Shown piece after piece: positions 1 through 10,830 of a stretch of 64,000 bases of DNA. Numbering within the stretch: the stretch's first letter is position 1; every line of letters starts with the position of its first letter. Made by a program: the position numbers and the translations under genes. Source of the DNA: Glossina fuscipes (Eukaryota > Arthropoda > Insecta > Diptera > Glossinidae); the NCBI RefSeq assembly GCF_014805625.2, contig NW_023998414.1, positions 36,847,913 to 36,911,912 of the forward strand, in the 5' to 3' direction. The notes beneath the pieces were generated by a model, which saw only the letters and a program-made list of their open reading frames with translations, was not told the DNA's origin and did not search any database.

Positions 1-3000
1 ATAATTTTTTTCTCTGGCATAATCTACAATCTTCACATTATGCTTTATTGCTGAAATCTATAATAATTACAGATATATAGTAAAATTTTGATAGATACGC
101 TACTTTGTATCAAAAAATATAAAGGGAACCACACACTAACCAAACCATTCGAAAAGGGTCATAAAACTTGGAACCAGCGGCACCGAACAACGAAAAAAGG
201 GTGATGCTGTCATTCTGTACACAACATCATATACAAAGTCGTTACTGCATATAAATTTTCTGAATAGGCTGCCATAACGAATGTGAAAACTCAGGTATTA
301 AAGCAGAATAATAAAACGCCATTTTAACTTTTTTTAGGGCCATTGACAACTACTAAAAACTACTTGATGCAGATGCAGTAGATTCGCCGCTTTGCAGAAC
401 AGAATTACATTGAATATAACAGTTATAACAGGAGCAATCCTTAGCTACGTGATGCAAAATTCGACCTGAATAACCGATACAAGTAAAGAGTAGGACAAAA
501 CGTCAAAGTCCATAACATATATGCAGCTATAAGCAGGGAAATATTCACTGTCCCAATGCCTGAAGCCGTCGTCTTATCTCGTCAGATCATTTTACGCGTT
601 TTATCAAATACATGTAAACATAGATTTAATTACGACTACGTCTCTTCATTACTATTATAAAAACAGTCGATTTACTCCATTACATGTCAATTTTTTAAAG
701 ATTAGAAATAAAATGAAAGCAAAAAAAATTGGGGATATATTATTACTCACTCTTATCAGCCATATTCACTCGAAATAAAGAGACGCGCAGAAATACATAT
801 GTGCGGGACATGCGGGAGGTTTGACGCTTAAGGGTTTTAAAATTGAATTAAATTGGATCAAAATATTTACAAATCCGTATTATTACTATCTACGTCCAGG
901 TTGACCTCATCAGGTTGGTCGGCCGACCGACTTGTCGACGCCCTTCAGACTCCAGAATCGTTAAAAAATTAAAATTGAAAGCTATAATCTTAACCTAGAT
1001 CTATGTAGTACGTTTGAAATCAAGTGCAAGTTACTACACAAGAGCAACTTAAAACTTTTAAGACAACTGTAGACCGAATCAACTCGGTTTTTTTCTCGTT
1101 CACATATTTCTACGTACGAAGAATTATGTAAAATAAACATTCCATTTTGTATTGAACATTTACTAAAATTGTATTTATTATTACATAGCAAAAGTAAAAA
1201 AAAAACTTTTAGTTAAAATTAAATTAACGGTTATGTAGTATTTCAATATAAGTAATCACAACTAAGCCAAACCAGTAGTGAAAACGCGATAAAGGTAAAA
1301 GCTTTCATGCAAAAATACTGGTATAACCGACACAAGTAAAGTTTAACGGCATTGCAAGTAATCGGCTACGATCCAATACTACGAATGATAGAAGTAAATG
1401 TCAAAAATGAAGGACGTTATCACGATATTTAAAGATTCTCTTCTCTCATACCTGGCATAAACCCGTCTTAGTGTATTCTCGGCCGATAATAGTAAGAACG
1501 CGTAGGTGCAGATTATCTAAGAAGAGAGAATGAATATTTTTTTTATTTTTTTTTTCTCCGTAAAAATAGTTGAATTGGAAATTTGTTCTGAAATGATTTC
1601 CATCATAAAAAATGTTAAGAGAAACTTTGCTTCTAAAATCTAATTTATCACTGCTTTATAGACCTTTAGAATTTTACGTGATTTTTTCAATAAAAAAAAA
1701 AAAAAAAAACGGGCACAAACGCTCCAGCATGCCAAACTAATTGTAGACCTTTTTCTTTTAATCTCATTTCCAATTTACTTTCTTTGTTTTAAGTAAGTTA
1801 ACTCACCTTGTTTATTTTCAAAATTTTAATGAAATCATACGATTTCAATCAGAATTTTGCGTCAGGTTTTACAGGTGTTACGCTTTCGTTGGAGAAAACA
1901 TAAACAACTTGAGCATGTAACTCAAAAGGAAGTTAAAATGGAAAAAAATTCATAACATCAAGGCTTATGCACGGAAATTCCAATAAGTTAGACAAAATTA
2001 GAAAGTCACAAGGCTTTTATTTTCTATATATTTTTAAGTTTATATTTTCCTGCTTTTTTACTTTTTGCACAAACTCCTTACAATTTCTCATTTTTTTTCT
2101 TTTAATTTTCCTTAAAACAAAAATGTTATTTTGATGAACGTACGAGGAGATTTGTTTGATTAATTACACCATATCCGGGTCTTTTTTGAGTTTACACCAT
2201 AGCATGGTCTTGTTGTTATTGTAAAATACTTAACAACGACAACTGATGCTGATGCTCTCAACTACTCACCACTTCATAAGGATTGAGGTTGATTCTTGTT
2301 GGTCATCCCCCCAATACGTCATTTGAAGTACACGCTGCCATAGCCTTGGCTCCGACTGACTACTGTATTTTTTAGGAATTCTTTCACGTATAGTTAGATA
2401 CTATTTAAATCATATTTCTTAATTTAATAAAGTCATTTAAAATGTTAAAAATAAAGTGTGTTACTTCTTTTTTCCAAAAACAATCGAATTGAAAAGCCTA
2501 ACAAACAAATGCTATTGTGTCTCTGAATTTGGAGCAAAACGGTACAAATTTTCCAGTTTACAAGTGTTATATATATATTATTTTACACTTTCTTCGAAGT
2601 AGTGTTATATCAACGTTGTTACATTTTGCAAAGCTATACGAAAAAATACAATGTTGCTAGCCATGTGTTTAATTTGTTTAGAATCATTTCATTTTCATTC
2701 TGTTTGTTTTTTAAAATTTGTTTTATATCCACTTAGTTCCGCTACGTCTTTTTTCGGGATAAAAGCTTTTAACATATGTTGATATTTGCTTCTGCCGTTT
2801 TGTCTTATTAGTTTCACATATAGACTACAAATTTTATATTTACGTAAATATTGTATTGTGCACCTTGCGTATATGAATGTTCACTGAAACTTTTAAATGT
2901 AAGTAGTGTCCCCGTGCACTGTTTGCAGCTCATATAGGATTTGATTTTTATTTCAAATATCATCAATGTAAAAGAATGAATGCGAAAGAGAAGATATTGA

Positions 3001-3370
3001 GTAAGACCATTATTTTTAAACTCATGATGCCGGCGAAGATTTTTTTAACAAATTTTGAAAAATTTCATGAAACTGCAAGTATTGAAGATCATGTTCATAA
3101 AAATTTAATCCGGTCGCCCATTTCAGCAAAAAATGTAGACATTTTCTCATGCTCATATAAGTATTCATATAAGTATTCTACACCACGAATGGATTTAAAT
3201 ATAATGGATGGCAAACGAAAATCCGTATCTCTTTTTTATGATTACAAAGGCAAGTATTTGTGGTAACGAATACAATATTTTTGCTTCTTTTAAGTTGCTT
3301 TTCCATGATATTATAGGGAATCTGCGATGCAAACTATACTTTTTCAGCTTTAGGCATCAGAGCTTATAGT
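1..3370. other. AT-rich stretch without a recognised gene
   Basis: No conserved protein, splice-linked exon series or RNA gene is recognisable. A small GC-richer island near 890-960 holds a perfect 12-bp palindrome, ggtcggccgacc, at 917-928, extendable to 18 bp with one wobble pair. Homopolymer A runs lie near 1690. A plus-strand open frame of 96 codons at 2976-3266 has an ATG but matches no family I know and lacks a clear splice donor, so it is not called as a gene. Confidence 0.5.
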
Positions 3371-3517
3371 TCACAAAGTGATGTTGGAACATTGCCTTAA
3401 AAGTGGTGGAGATGTTCTGCGGGAATTCCCAGTTTGGGCAACGAGTATTGTGCGATAAACGTAGATGGTTCCTAACCAACAACTCTATTTCTCATCATCT
3501 TCATCACCGTAATCTGC

Positions 3518-3646
3518 TCAACATTTATGAAACCACCGGTGACTTTTAGTTGCTTTTATTAGTTGCTCGATTATTGGCAAGTTAATGTCTCCATAATTTG
3601 GAGAATCACTTTCGGGTTGAAAAATCACCTTCATTGCTTCTGTCAT
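3518..3646 (-). other. Short coding-like ORF, unassigned
   Basis: A 42-codon open frame begins at an ATG (3646-3644) and reads MTEAMKVIFQPESD, continues with a NYGDINLPIIEQLIKATK stretch, and stops at TGA 3518-3520. After the stop the frame continues with acidic residues (ADYGDEDDEK) before another stop, so a nonsense change in a longer frame is possible. The amino-acid mix (balanced charges, amphipathic IEQLIKATK) looks more coding-like than the surrounding AT-rich DNA. I do not recognise the family. It could be a first exon, a fragment of a retrocopy, or chance. Confidence 0.2.
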
Positions 3647-4133
3647 TGTGTACAAAATACACCAGACATTTCAAATCACTTTAAATAATAAGATTTAAAT
3701 TAGTATAAAATAAAAATAAATGAGATAAATAATTTTTAAATTTAAAATAAACCATCTTCGTTTCTTCTTCCGTGTTTTTTTCTTTTTATTTGTCAACAAA
3801 TAAGACCATATGATTTGCTAATTCCCACAAAGCCGTGTAAAAACACGGCAAAGTTTAAGTGTCATAACAAAGATAGAAATAACGCATCGTTGTGCTTAGG
3901 TTAGGTTTAAAAAACTGCTATCGGTGTACATCGATAGCAGATACTTTAGATTTAGAAAAGTGTTGCCATCGTTTCAATTCGCGTCAAAGGAGTCGTAGCA
4001 ATATTTTCACTTTTTGGAGGAAACGGGGAAAAGTACAATTCAAATAGTTGGAAAGAGTGCATTTGCCTATTATTTCCTGGAAGTTACAATTCGCATTATG
4101 ATTGCTCCTAAGGTTACGAGCTTAAGTAACTTT

Positions 4134-4580
4134 TTCACCAAAATTTATATATACATGCCTTTTGTCAAAACGTTTGCAACATTCAAAAAGGGCGATCAGA
4201 GACTTTTTATATTTCTCTTAAAATATTTTAATCTTCTTCTTAATCAACACCAAATTTTGAATCGATCTGGTCATACCTAACCGTTCATCTATGCGTCTGT
4301 TTGAATGTCTTTGGTAAGCAGCATTCAGAAGGATATCAGGTTCAGGTTTAGTAAAAACATTAGAAGTTCTTTACTGCATGTTGGCCGAGAAGATAGAAGA
4401 AATCGATCAAAGGACACGCCTGAACTGAAAACACTTGTTCTTAAGAGCAAACTAAATTGGAATTTGTTGATTATTCATAAACTACAAGAGACGCAACACG
4501 AGAAAACCTTCATCCTACGTTCTATAGGTAGACGTACAGTACCGGCACAAAAATGGAAAATAAATCGATCGCGTCCATAA
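4134..4580 (-). mobile_element. Mini-me-like element copy, tail-first
   Basis: Read on the plus strand this copy runs tail to head. It has the core 'gtcaaaacgtttgcaacat', a 'caccaaattttgaatcgatctggtcat' block, a degraded gtctgtttg tract, and then 'acgttctataggtagacgtacagtaccggcac', which is the reverse complement of the internal block shared with the copies at 8.3 and 15.7 kb. It has no coding capacity. The family (mini-me, described in Diptera with a (TA)n and a (GTCY)n proto-microsatellite) is assigned from recalled structure. Boundaries are approximate. Confidence 0.55.
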
Positions 4581-4679
4581 TATTTTAATGGATATTGAAA
4601 TTTCGTTTATTCGCGTTTTTTTTTTTAAAGCGTGATAGGTATGAGAGGTTAATACTAGGTGCTTGAATGAGAAAAACTG

Positions 4680-5600
4680 GTAACAATATATATTAACCAA
4701 AATATTTTCGATCATTTTGTACAACTTTTTCCCATCAGAAAGAATGATAGTGATTTAGCAGCGAACCAATCATCGATCCATTCTTGCATATCTTTAGCAT
4801 TTTGAAACCGCGTGACCACTAAACCGTGCTATATCGATCTGAACAAGTGATAATTAGAAAGCGCCATGTCTGGTGAGTATGCTGTTTACGGTAGAACTTC
4901 CCCACTTGAGCTGCATTTTGCGCCCAATGAAAACTCTCCGAACCTACGACCGAGCCGGTCTTTTTTGCAACAATACATCGTTGAATTTCTCCAACTGGCG
5001 TCGATAGACAACTGCAGGAACACTTTCATTCTGTCTTAGCAGCTTCTAATGCTCTACACCTTGCTAAGCCCATCGTATGCACAGCAAAACTTTATGACCA
5101 TGAACATTCCGTTTCGGTATGGATGTAGCTGCCTCCCCTTAATTAACCCATGACTTTTTGCGGTTGCACCTGCGCTCGCCAGCCAGTATATGCTACGAAA
5201 AAGTCTTTTTTTTCTTTGCTCGGCAAGCAATGAAGGCGTGGTGTTCAAATGATTCAAAAAGGCATTTTCAGTCAATTCGTTGTAGTAGCCTCTCCTTGGA
5301 TCTTGTTCATCGCATGTGAACGCCTAGAAGCAGTGGATTCATCATCTGCCATAGTTTTTCATATGTTTTTCAAAAGTTTGCGCTGGGTTTTCGGCTAATA
5401 AGTGTTGCAAGTCATTGTCTCCGAACCGTTTTGGGTGTTCAAGACCGTTCTTTATCATTCACATCAAGTCGTTCAAATCAAAATCGACAATTGAGATATG
5501 ATGGAGCAGCATTACCACAAGATTCTAAAAGTGTTTCATAAGCTTCGGCAGCAGATTTCTTCGAAGCAATTTTGAGGGTTCCATAATACGCGTCGACGGA
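4680..5600 (-). pseudogene. Mariner (Mos1-like) transposase relic
   Basis: Reading the minus strand in shifting frames gives successive mariner transposase blocks in the right order. They are KKSAAEAYETLLESCGNAAPS near 5530-5590, an ENPAQT motif with ASRR near 5340-5420, ELTEN near 5275, a KSWV..GEAATSIPKRNVHG block near 5110-5160, and a Q.VEH.KLLRQNESV block with QLEKFND..LQKRP. These are followed by EVLP..AYSPDMALSNYHLF near 4860-4920 and a final SDGKKL near 4730. Several frameshifts and stops interrupt it, so it is dead. The third catalytic position, normally Asp in the SDYHLF context of the DD34D triad, reads Asn here. Similarity to the mauritiana-type (Mos1) transposase is from memory. 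Terminal inverted repeats were not identified, so element ends are unknown. Confidence 0.8.
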
Positions 5601-5649
5601 GTACGTTCAATAAATCAATAATGTTAAATGGAAAACTGTTATTTGACGT

Positions 5650-8280
5650 AGAGGAAGGTCAAAACTATCGAATTCAACCGTGCTGTGCAATGGCATTTCC
5701 CATTTCTTTATTCTTTTCTGTAGAAGTCGGTGGTCAAGGTGCATGCAAGCCCCTATTATAATTTTATTATTATTATTATTATATAAAATATGAATATAAT
5801 TTTCCGAGTGAATGAAAACAAAGAAGGTTGCTCTGAAACAGTTCATCAAAATGAAGAATAAGCTTCATTGTCAGTCATCCCGGTAATTACTCTTCTGAAA
5901 CAAGTTGAGATTCATGCAGCGACTTTGGTATAAGAAGTTCGTAGTTGTAAAGGTTCCCTCTTCTTTTTTTTTTTTTTTTTTTTCTTCCTACAAGAGAGAA
6001 TAGCAATTGTAAGGCCAAGTCTCGTCCTTACCTAGAAAATTAGATTTAAATTCTTTCAAAATGTTACCCGAAAGAATTTTCGAACAGTATATAGCAAATG
6101 CGACCGATATTCACCTTCAAAGTATTTTTCTCTTCACTGGAACTTCATTTCAGGCGAGATGTTTACAACTTCGATACCTTCCGTTCAAAGGCAACCAGTT
6201 GCTCTCCATAGGTGTATTATGTATTATTGAAGGAGATCCATTCAAAAAGCAATCTTTTTCTTCTTGGCAGATTTTGTATTTAATGCGTTTTCTCTTTGTA
6301 ATTACCGCGTGGAACCGAAAAACAGATAAACACATCACTATGTTTATCCTCTTAAGTTTGAGTGCAAAGGATTAAGAAAGTTACAATTATTAACGGGTAA
6401 GAATCGCGACAACCAATTCAAATCCGTCAGTGCGACGGCACGAGAGTATTAAGAATTGATCGCAATTTCAATAGGTCGTCGATGCATAGAGAAATAGCGA
6501 GAGAGGGAGAGAGGGAGAAAGAGAGAGAGAGAGAGAGAGAGAAGAAGAAGAAGAAGAAGAACAACAACAACAACAACTTCCGTTGTTTACGTTAACCAAG
6601 AGTATATGTATTTCGTATCGCGCCGATGCTTATTTCCATATATCGCGCTCAGTAATAGTTATTTACATACGAAATGTTTCATTTGATTTTCGAGAATATG
6701 AGTTAAAATTAAAGGAAAATAAATGAATTAATTTAATTCCATATTGTAAGATGAAAACAATTTCACCTTCAATTCAGAAGGCTATGCACGCTATGTACGA
6801 GATAAGAGAACGTTCCATTATAATGCAACATACGTACATTTGATATGTACATGATTCGGATTAAGTTTAATAAATATAACATCTTACCATTCCACTCTTC
6901 GCGGCTTTCTATTGTTACATCTATCCTGATTTAATTTTATCATTCTGCGGTTGAGCCGACACCAGATATAATCGTAATACACAACATATTAGCGAATCGC
7001 TAATCGATGAATCATTCAACTATAAAATAATTATAAATTTGTTACAGAAATTACACCCGTTCTGACCTTAGAAGAAAAAACAACAAGTTGAGGATGGAGT
7101 GGAGTAAAAGGGACAGCTAACTTTGCAGTTTCATTTGTAGCGCACAAATATTAAAACATTGAAATTAACTTAATCGAAATAAACAACATTTTTGCAAGCG
7201 TACACTTGAAAGATTTTTATTCTCAACTGCCATCGTCGCTTAGTTAATCCTTTGTTTTCCTTTTTCTCAATTTATGCTTACAAACCGAAATTGCTCGTAA
7301 AGAGCATGTTACAGTGATTCATGTAAAAACTTTTCAAAAAAAAAGGCGTTATATGGCAAAAGAAGCTGCAGAAGAGATCCGATCCGAACTAGTTTCAATG
7401 GTGTTCGTTCTCAGATCACAGCATGTTGATGTATCAAAATTGCTGCTTATAAGTTGAACAATAAAAAATAAGTCGGACAGACGAAGAGATTGACAGACAA
7501 GCTTAGACAAGCAATTGTATTCGTCGATGGGCCAAAGCAAGTTAATTGTACCAAATTCGATCATATCTTGAAAATTTCATTCTATAGATTGAACACAAGA
7601 AATCCAAAATACCGGACGGATAGACAAATTTAATTAAATGCAAAATGTGTTTTGGAAGCGATCGGTATAATAAATGATGAATCTATCGCAATTAATTCTC
7701 TGTGTTGACTACATTCACATAAGCCTAGTACAAGCAAGTAAATTCGAAATGCTCAACACGTGGTCTTCCATTTTGATTGGTTTTGTGTATTATTAAATCA
7801 ATCAATCAATGGTTTCATTAAAAAGCTATAGCAAACTCTAATTGAATCTCATCACGTTCGCGAAGAAAGGGAAAACGATTTTCTTAATTTGCATTAGGAA
7901 GGGACGGGGAAGCGCTGCTGAAATAATCGCAGTATCAAAAAAAAAAAAAAATAAATAAATGAACAAAAGAAAAAAAGCCAGAAAGATGTTTTTTCTTCTC
8001 CTTTTGCCAAAGCCAAGGCGTACGTAAAGCAATATACGATAACATGGTAAATGCACTTGCCCAAGACGTGCCAGGTAAACTGATGAGTAAAGCTCCTCAA
8101 TAATGTTCAACTTTTCGGACAAATACATAGCCGGAGAAGAAGTCCAATGTTTATCATTTACCAGAGCTTACATCATTAATAGGGTATAATTGTGGAGAAA
8201 TATATTACCGAATAAAGTCCAAAAAGTCAAGTATACCGTCTCGCTATGGCGACGATGTTAGTTTCATACATTACGACGTT
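5650..8280. other. Non-coding stretch with simple repeats
   Basis: No gene is recognised. It holds an (ATT)n run near 5760-5780, a T run near 5967-5983, the compound microsatellite at 6498-6577, and short gacagac-containing fragments near 7470-7640 (for example 'cggacagacgaagagattgacagacaagctt') that are probably worn pieces of the dispersed dipteran repeat seen elsewhere in the window. The 104-codon open frame at 6061-6375 has no recognisable features. Confidence 0.45.
6498..6577. repeat. Compound microsatellite (GA)n-(GAA)n-(CAA)n
   Basis: Imperfect gagagggaga repeats pass into about 12 uninterrupted GA units, then (GAA)n/(AGA)n for about 20 bp, then five or more CAA/AAC units. The purine-rich strand is the plus strand. 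There is no gene within 1 kb. Confidence 0.9.
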
Positions 8281-8283
8281 TAA

Positions 8284-9029
8284 CAAGTCGCGAAAATTAA
8301 ATTCGATTGTGAGCAAAGTTTTTATGCCCATCGCCAACTAATTTAAAGAAAAGATAAAACAAAGGAGAAGAAGAACTAAATTTTCATTACTCTATAGAAA
8401 TGGATGGGCGTGGCTGACTATTTCTGATTTTAAAATAGAATTGGATATTTTTATGGCCTGTACATTACCGCTTCTGAGTAAGGAGTAAAAATAAAGTGTT
8501 CTCAAGAGTTCTGTCCCACAAGCGTGTGGCTGTTGTGCTGGCGTACTCTTTGAACAGTTTGGGTCCTTTCCAAATTCCTTGTAAGCGATATATTCATTTT
8601 TACGAATGGGAGGGGAGTTTGCCAACGACACTATGCAGTTAGGTAGACGGAAATATGGACAGACGAGGGAACTGTCATGCGTAGATCCATTCCAAATTTG
8701 AAACTTATACACTTTATGTAGCTTTTAAAGCTTGTCTCTGCGCGGTATAAATGTATTGAAAAAAAATACTAATTTTTAATACATTATAATAGGCGTGGTT
8801 AATTTTTCTTTAATATTTGCATAAGTACTGCAGCATCACCCATAGAAAATATGTTTTGTATATTTTTGTATATTTATTTGTTATAGTTTATGAGTGATGA
8901 TCAAAAAACCAAATTTTTGTATCCTTTTTGAAAAACAGATGAGTGCAAGCGTGTTCTTCAACCAATTTGGTCCATTTTCAGGCGGACAAACAGATTGACG
9001 GATAGACGGACATGCTTAAATTGATTCAG

Positions 9030-9070
<41 letters not shown>

Positions 9071-9150
9071 GGGCTTTCTGAAGCTTCCTGGATGCTTCGC
9101 TCTTGGTGCTACAAATGCTATGGATGTACCTAATATCGGTGAATAAAATT
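8284..9150 (+). mobile_element. Mini-me-like element, near full length, head-first
   Basis: The head is 'caagtcgcgaaaattaaatt' followed by a degenerated palindrome (8301-8318) and 'tttttatgcccatcgcc'. Next come the internal blocks 'actctatagaaatggatggg' plus 'cgtggctg', and 'aagtactgcagcatcaccca'. The tail is 'cggacatgcttaaattgatt' preceded by gacggatagacgg, then a (TA)n tract at 9033-9067, then 'gaagcttcctgg'. The same blocks in the same order recur at 15.7 and 57.5 kb. There is no protein. The 106-codon minus-strand open frame at 8392-8712 lies inside the element and is not considered a gene. Confidence 0.65.
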
Positions 9151-9354
9151 CATATTATAATTAATAAAAAAAGTTTAAAGATAATTATAGTAATAACTAT
9201 TTATACGATTCTGGTCAAGGTGAGCGAACATTCTTTTCTTGTTCTTTTTTTTTTTTTTTTTTTTAAATCTGGGTTTTTAGAAACATTCATAAAAAAGCGA
9301 GGCAAGTTGCCGGAAAGGATATAATAAATGTATTGATACCCTAAACCAGTTGTG

Positions 9355-9490
9355 TTAGGTTATGCGACATGTATGTAACATGCAAAAGCGCTTAGAGGAT
9401 AGTTTAGAACTTAATATATAATGAAAGGTATGTGTATCTTAACCGTCTGAGACTGTCTGTCCGTCTGTCTGTCTATCCGTGGAAATAGTA
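9355..9490 (-). mobile_element. (GTCY)n-bearing dispersed repeat fragment
   Basis: A 'gactgtctgtccgtctgtct' tract at about 9450-9480 follows 'taatatataatgaaagg'. The order (TA-like block, then GTCY block) is that of the mini-me-like elements read tail-first. The adjacent 3' side ('aaggcgcaattgatttagatcgg') differs from the main family, so this may be a subfamily or a truncated copy. Confidence 0.4.
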
Positions 9491-9499
9491 TTCAAGCTA

Positions 9500-10789
9500 A
9501 AAGGCGCAATTGATTTAGATCGGTCCACTTTTTCGACCACTTTGGAAAAAAAACTACAGTTTTCATCATTTCTCGACAAAGCCCGCTCTCCGATAGCATT
9601 TGAACATTCTAAGTTGGTATAAAAAATTTCATTCATCTCTCGCAATTTTTTTAAATCCTCTCTTATGTAATCGCTCCTAAGAAAATTGAATCTTTATATG
9701 GTAAAAAGGTGTAATTTTCAATATATCATGGTGAAAATTAATTCATTAGAGTAAATTGACATAAATGTCAACCTTATCGAATTTGCACAACGTAAGTCTA
9801 AGGATATCTCCAATATGCGGGCTTTCGTGACGAGTATGACTTTGCATGAAAATAATGCGTAACTTTTGGTGTGATATAGGATATCTATTAGTCGGCCTTG
9901 TCCGGCTGTAATTCTTGTTCTTGTTTTTTCTATTAATTATTCTTTCCATTTTTGATAGCATCAACCGAACGGATGCATTTCAATTCTCATCATTATAAAT
10001 CTATAAACTGTATACGACAAGCGCTTATCGAGTGCCGGATACAATCCGGATATGAGGTTAGCCTACGTGCTTATTATTATCTTTAATTCTTTTCTTTGTC
10101 TAATTCTAATTTCATGGAGAATTTCAGCTTGAATATATTTTCGAGCAATTTTACCCTTCACTCCTATATTATTGCTTTTGTGCTAAAGCAACAGCGTTTC
10201 GTGTTACGAAGAGAGATAACTTGGAGAAAAGTCCTAATAATACTTCCCAGTTATTATGAAAATTGTTCGAACTATGATTATAATTTTATATAAGAGTAAT
10301 CGAAACGCTTCCAAGTAGTTATTAATTTTTACTATGACTTTTTGATCATTCAAAAGCCATTTTTAAAATGGCAAAGAGCAAGAAACAGGATATAGTATAG
10401 ATACGTCTATCCCAAAAGCTGGGTTCAAGTAAAGAAAAGCGAAGAGCTCGAAGTTACACACGCGACAACCATTCTTTCTGAGAAGTTATGCATTTACCTT
10501 ACATCTAAATGTTATTTTTCTCTTTATCGTTAACGCTGTCTATCTTGGTCAAGGCCATAAGAAATTCCTTGGTAGTTGCGATTTTTTGTGACTTGAACTT
10601 AAAAGATATTAATATCCATGATGTTCTTCATGCATATTTCCAAGACATATGATGAATATTTCAATTGGGGATCTTTGCAATTTATAATGTAATAATAAAA
10701 GACTTTTGTCGCCAACTGTACTTGCAGAAATAATATAAGGAAAATAAATGTTCTTTTTTTTTTTTTTTGTTTTCCCATTTTTATTATAC

Positions 10790-10830
<41 letters not shown>

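Noticed and set aside
2205..2290. Inverted pair with 21420-21560 (a caact...actcgtaaggatt-like block)
   Set aside because: Similarity by eye is limited to about 30 bp with several mismatches; too weak to call a repeat family.
8392..8712. 106-codon minus-strand frame
   Set aside because: Lies wholly in a mini-me-like element and is not conserved as a frame in the other copies.
9033..9067. CRISPR or other regular spaced array
   Set aside because: All repetitive tracts found are simple or tandem repeats without unique spacers of constant length, and the DNA is a fly nuclear genome.
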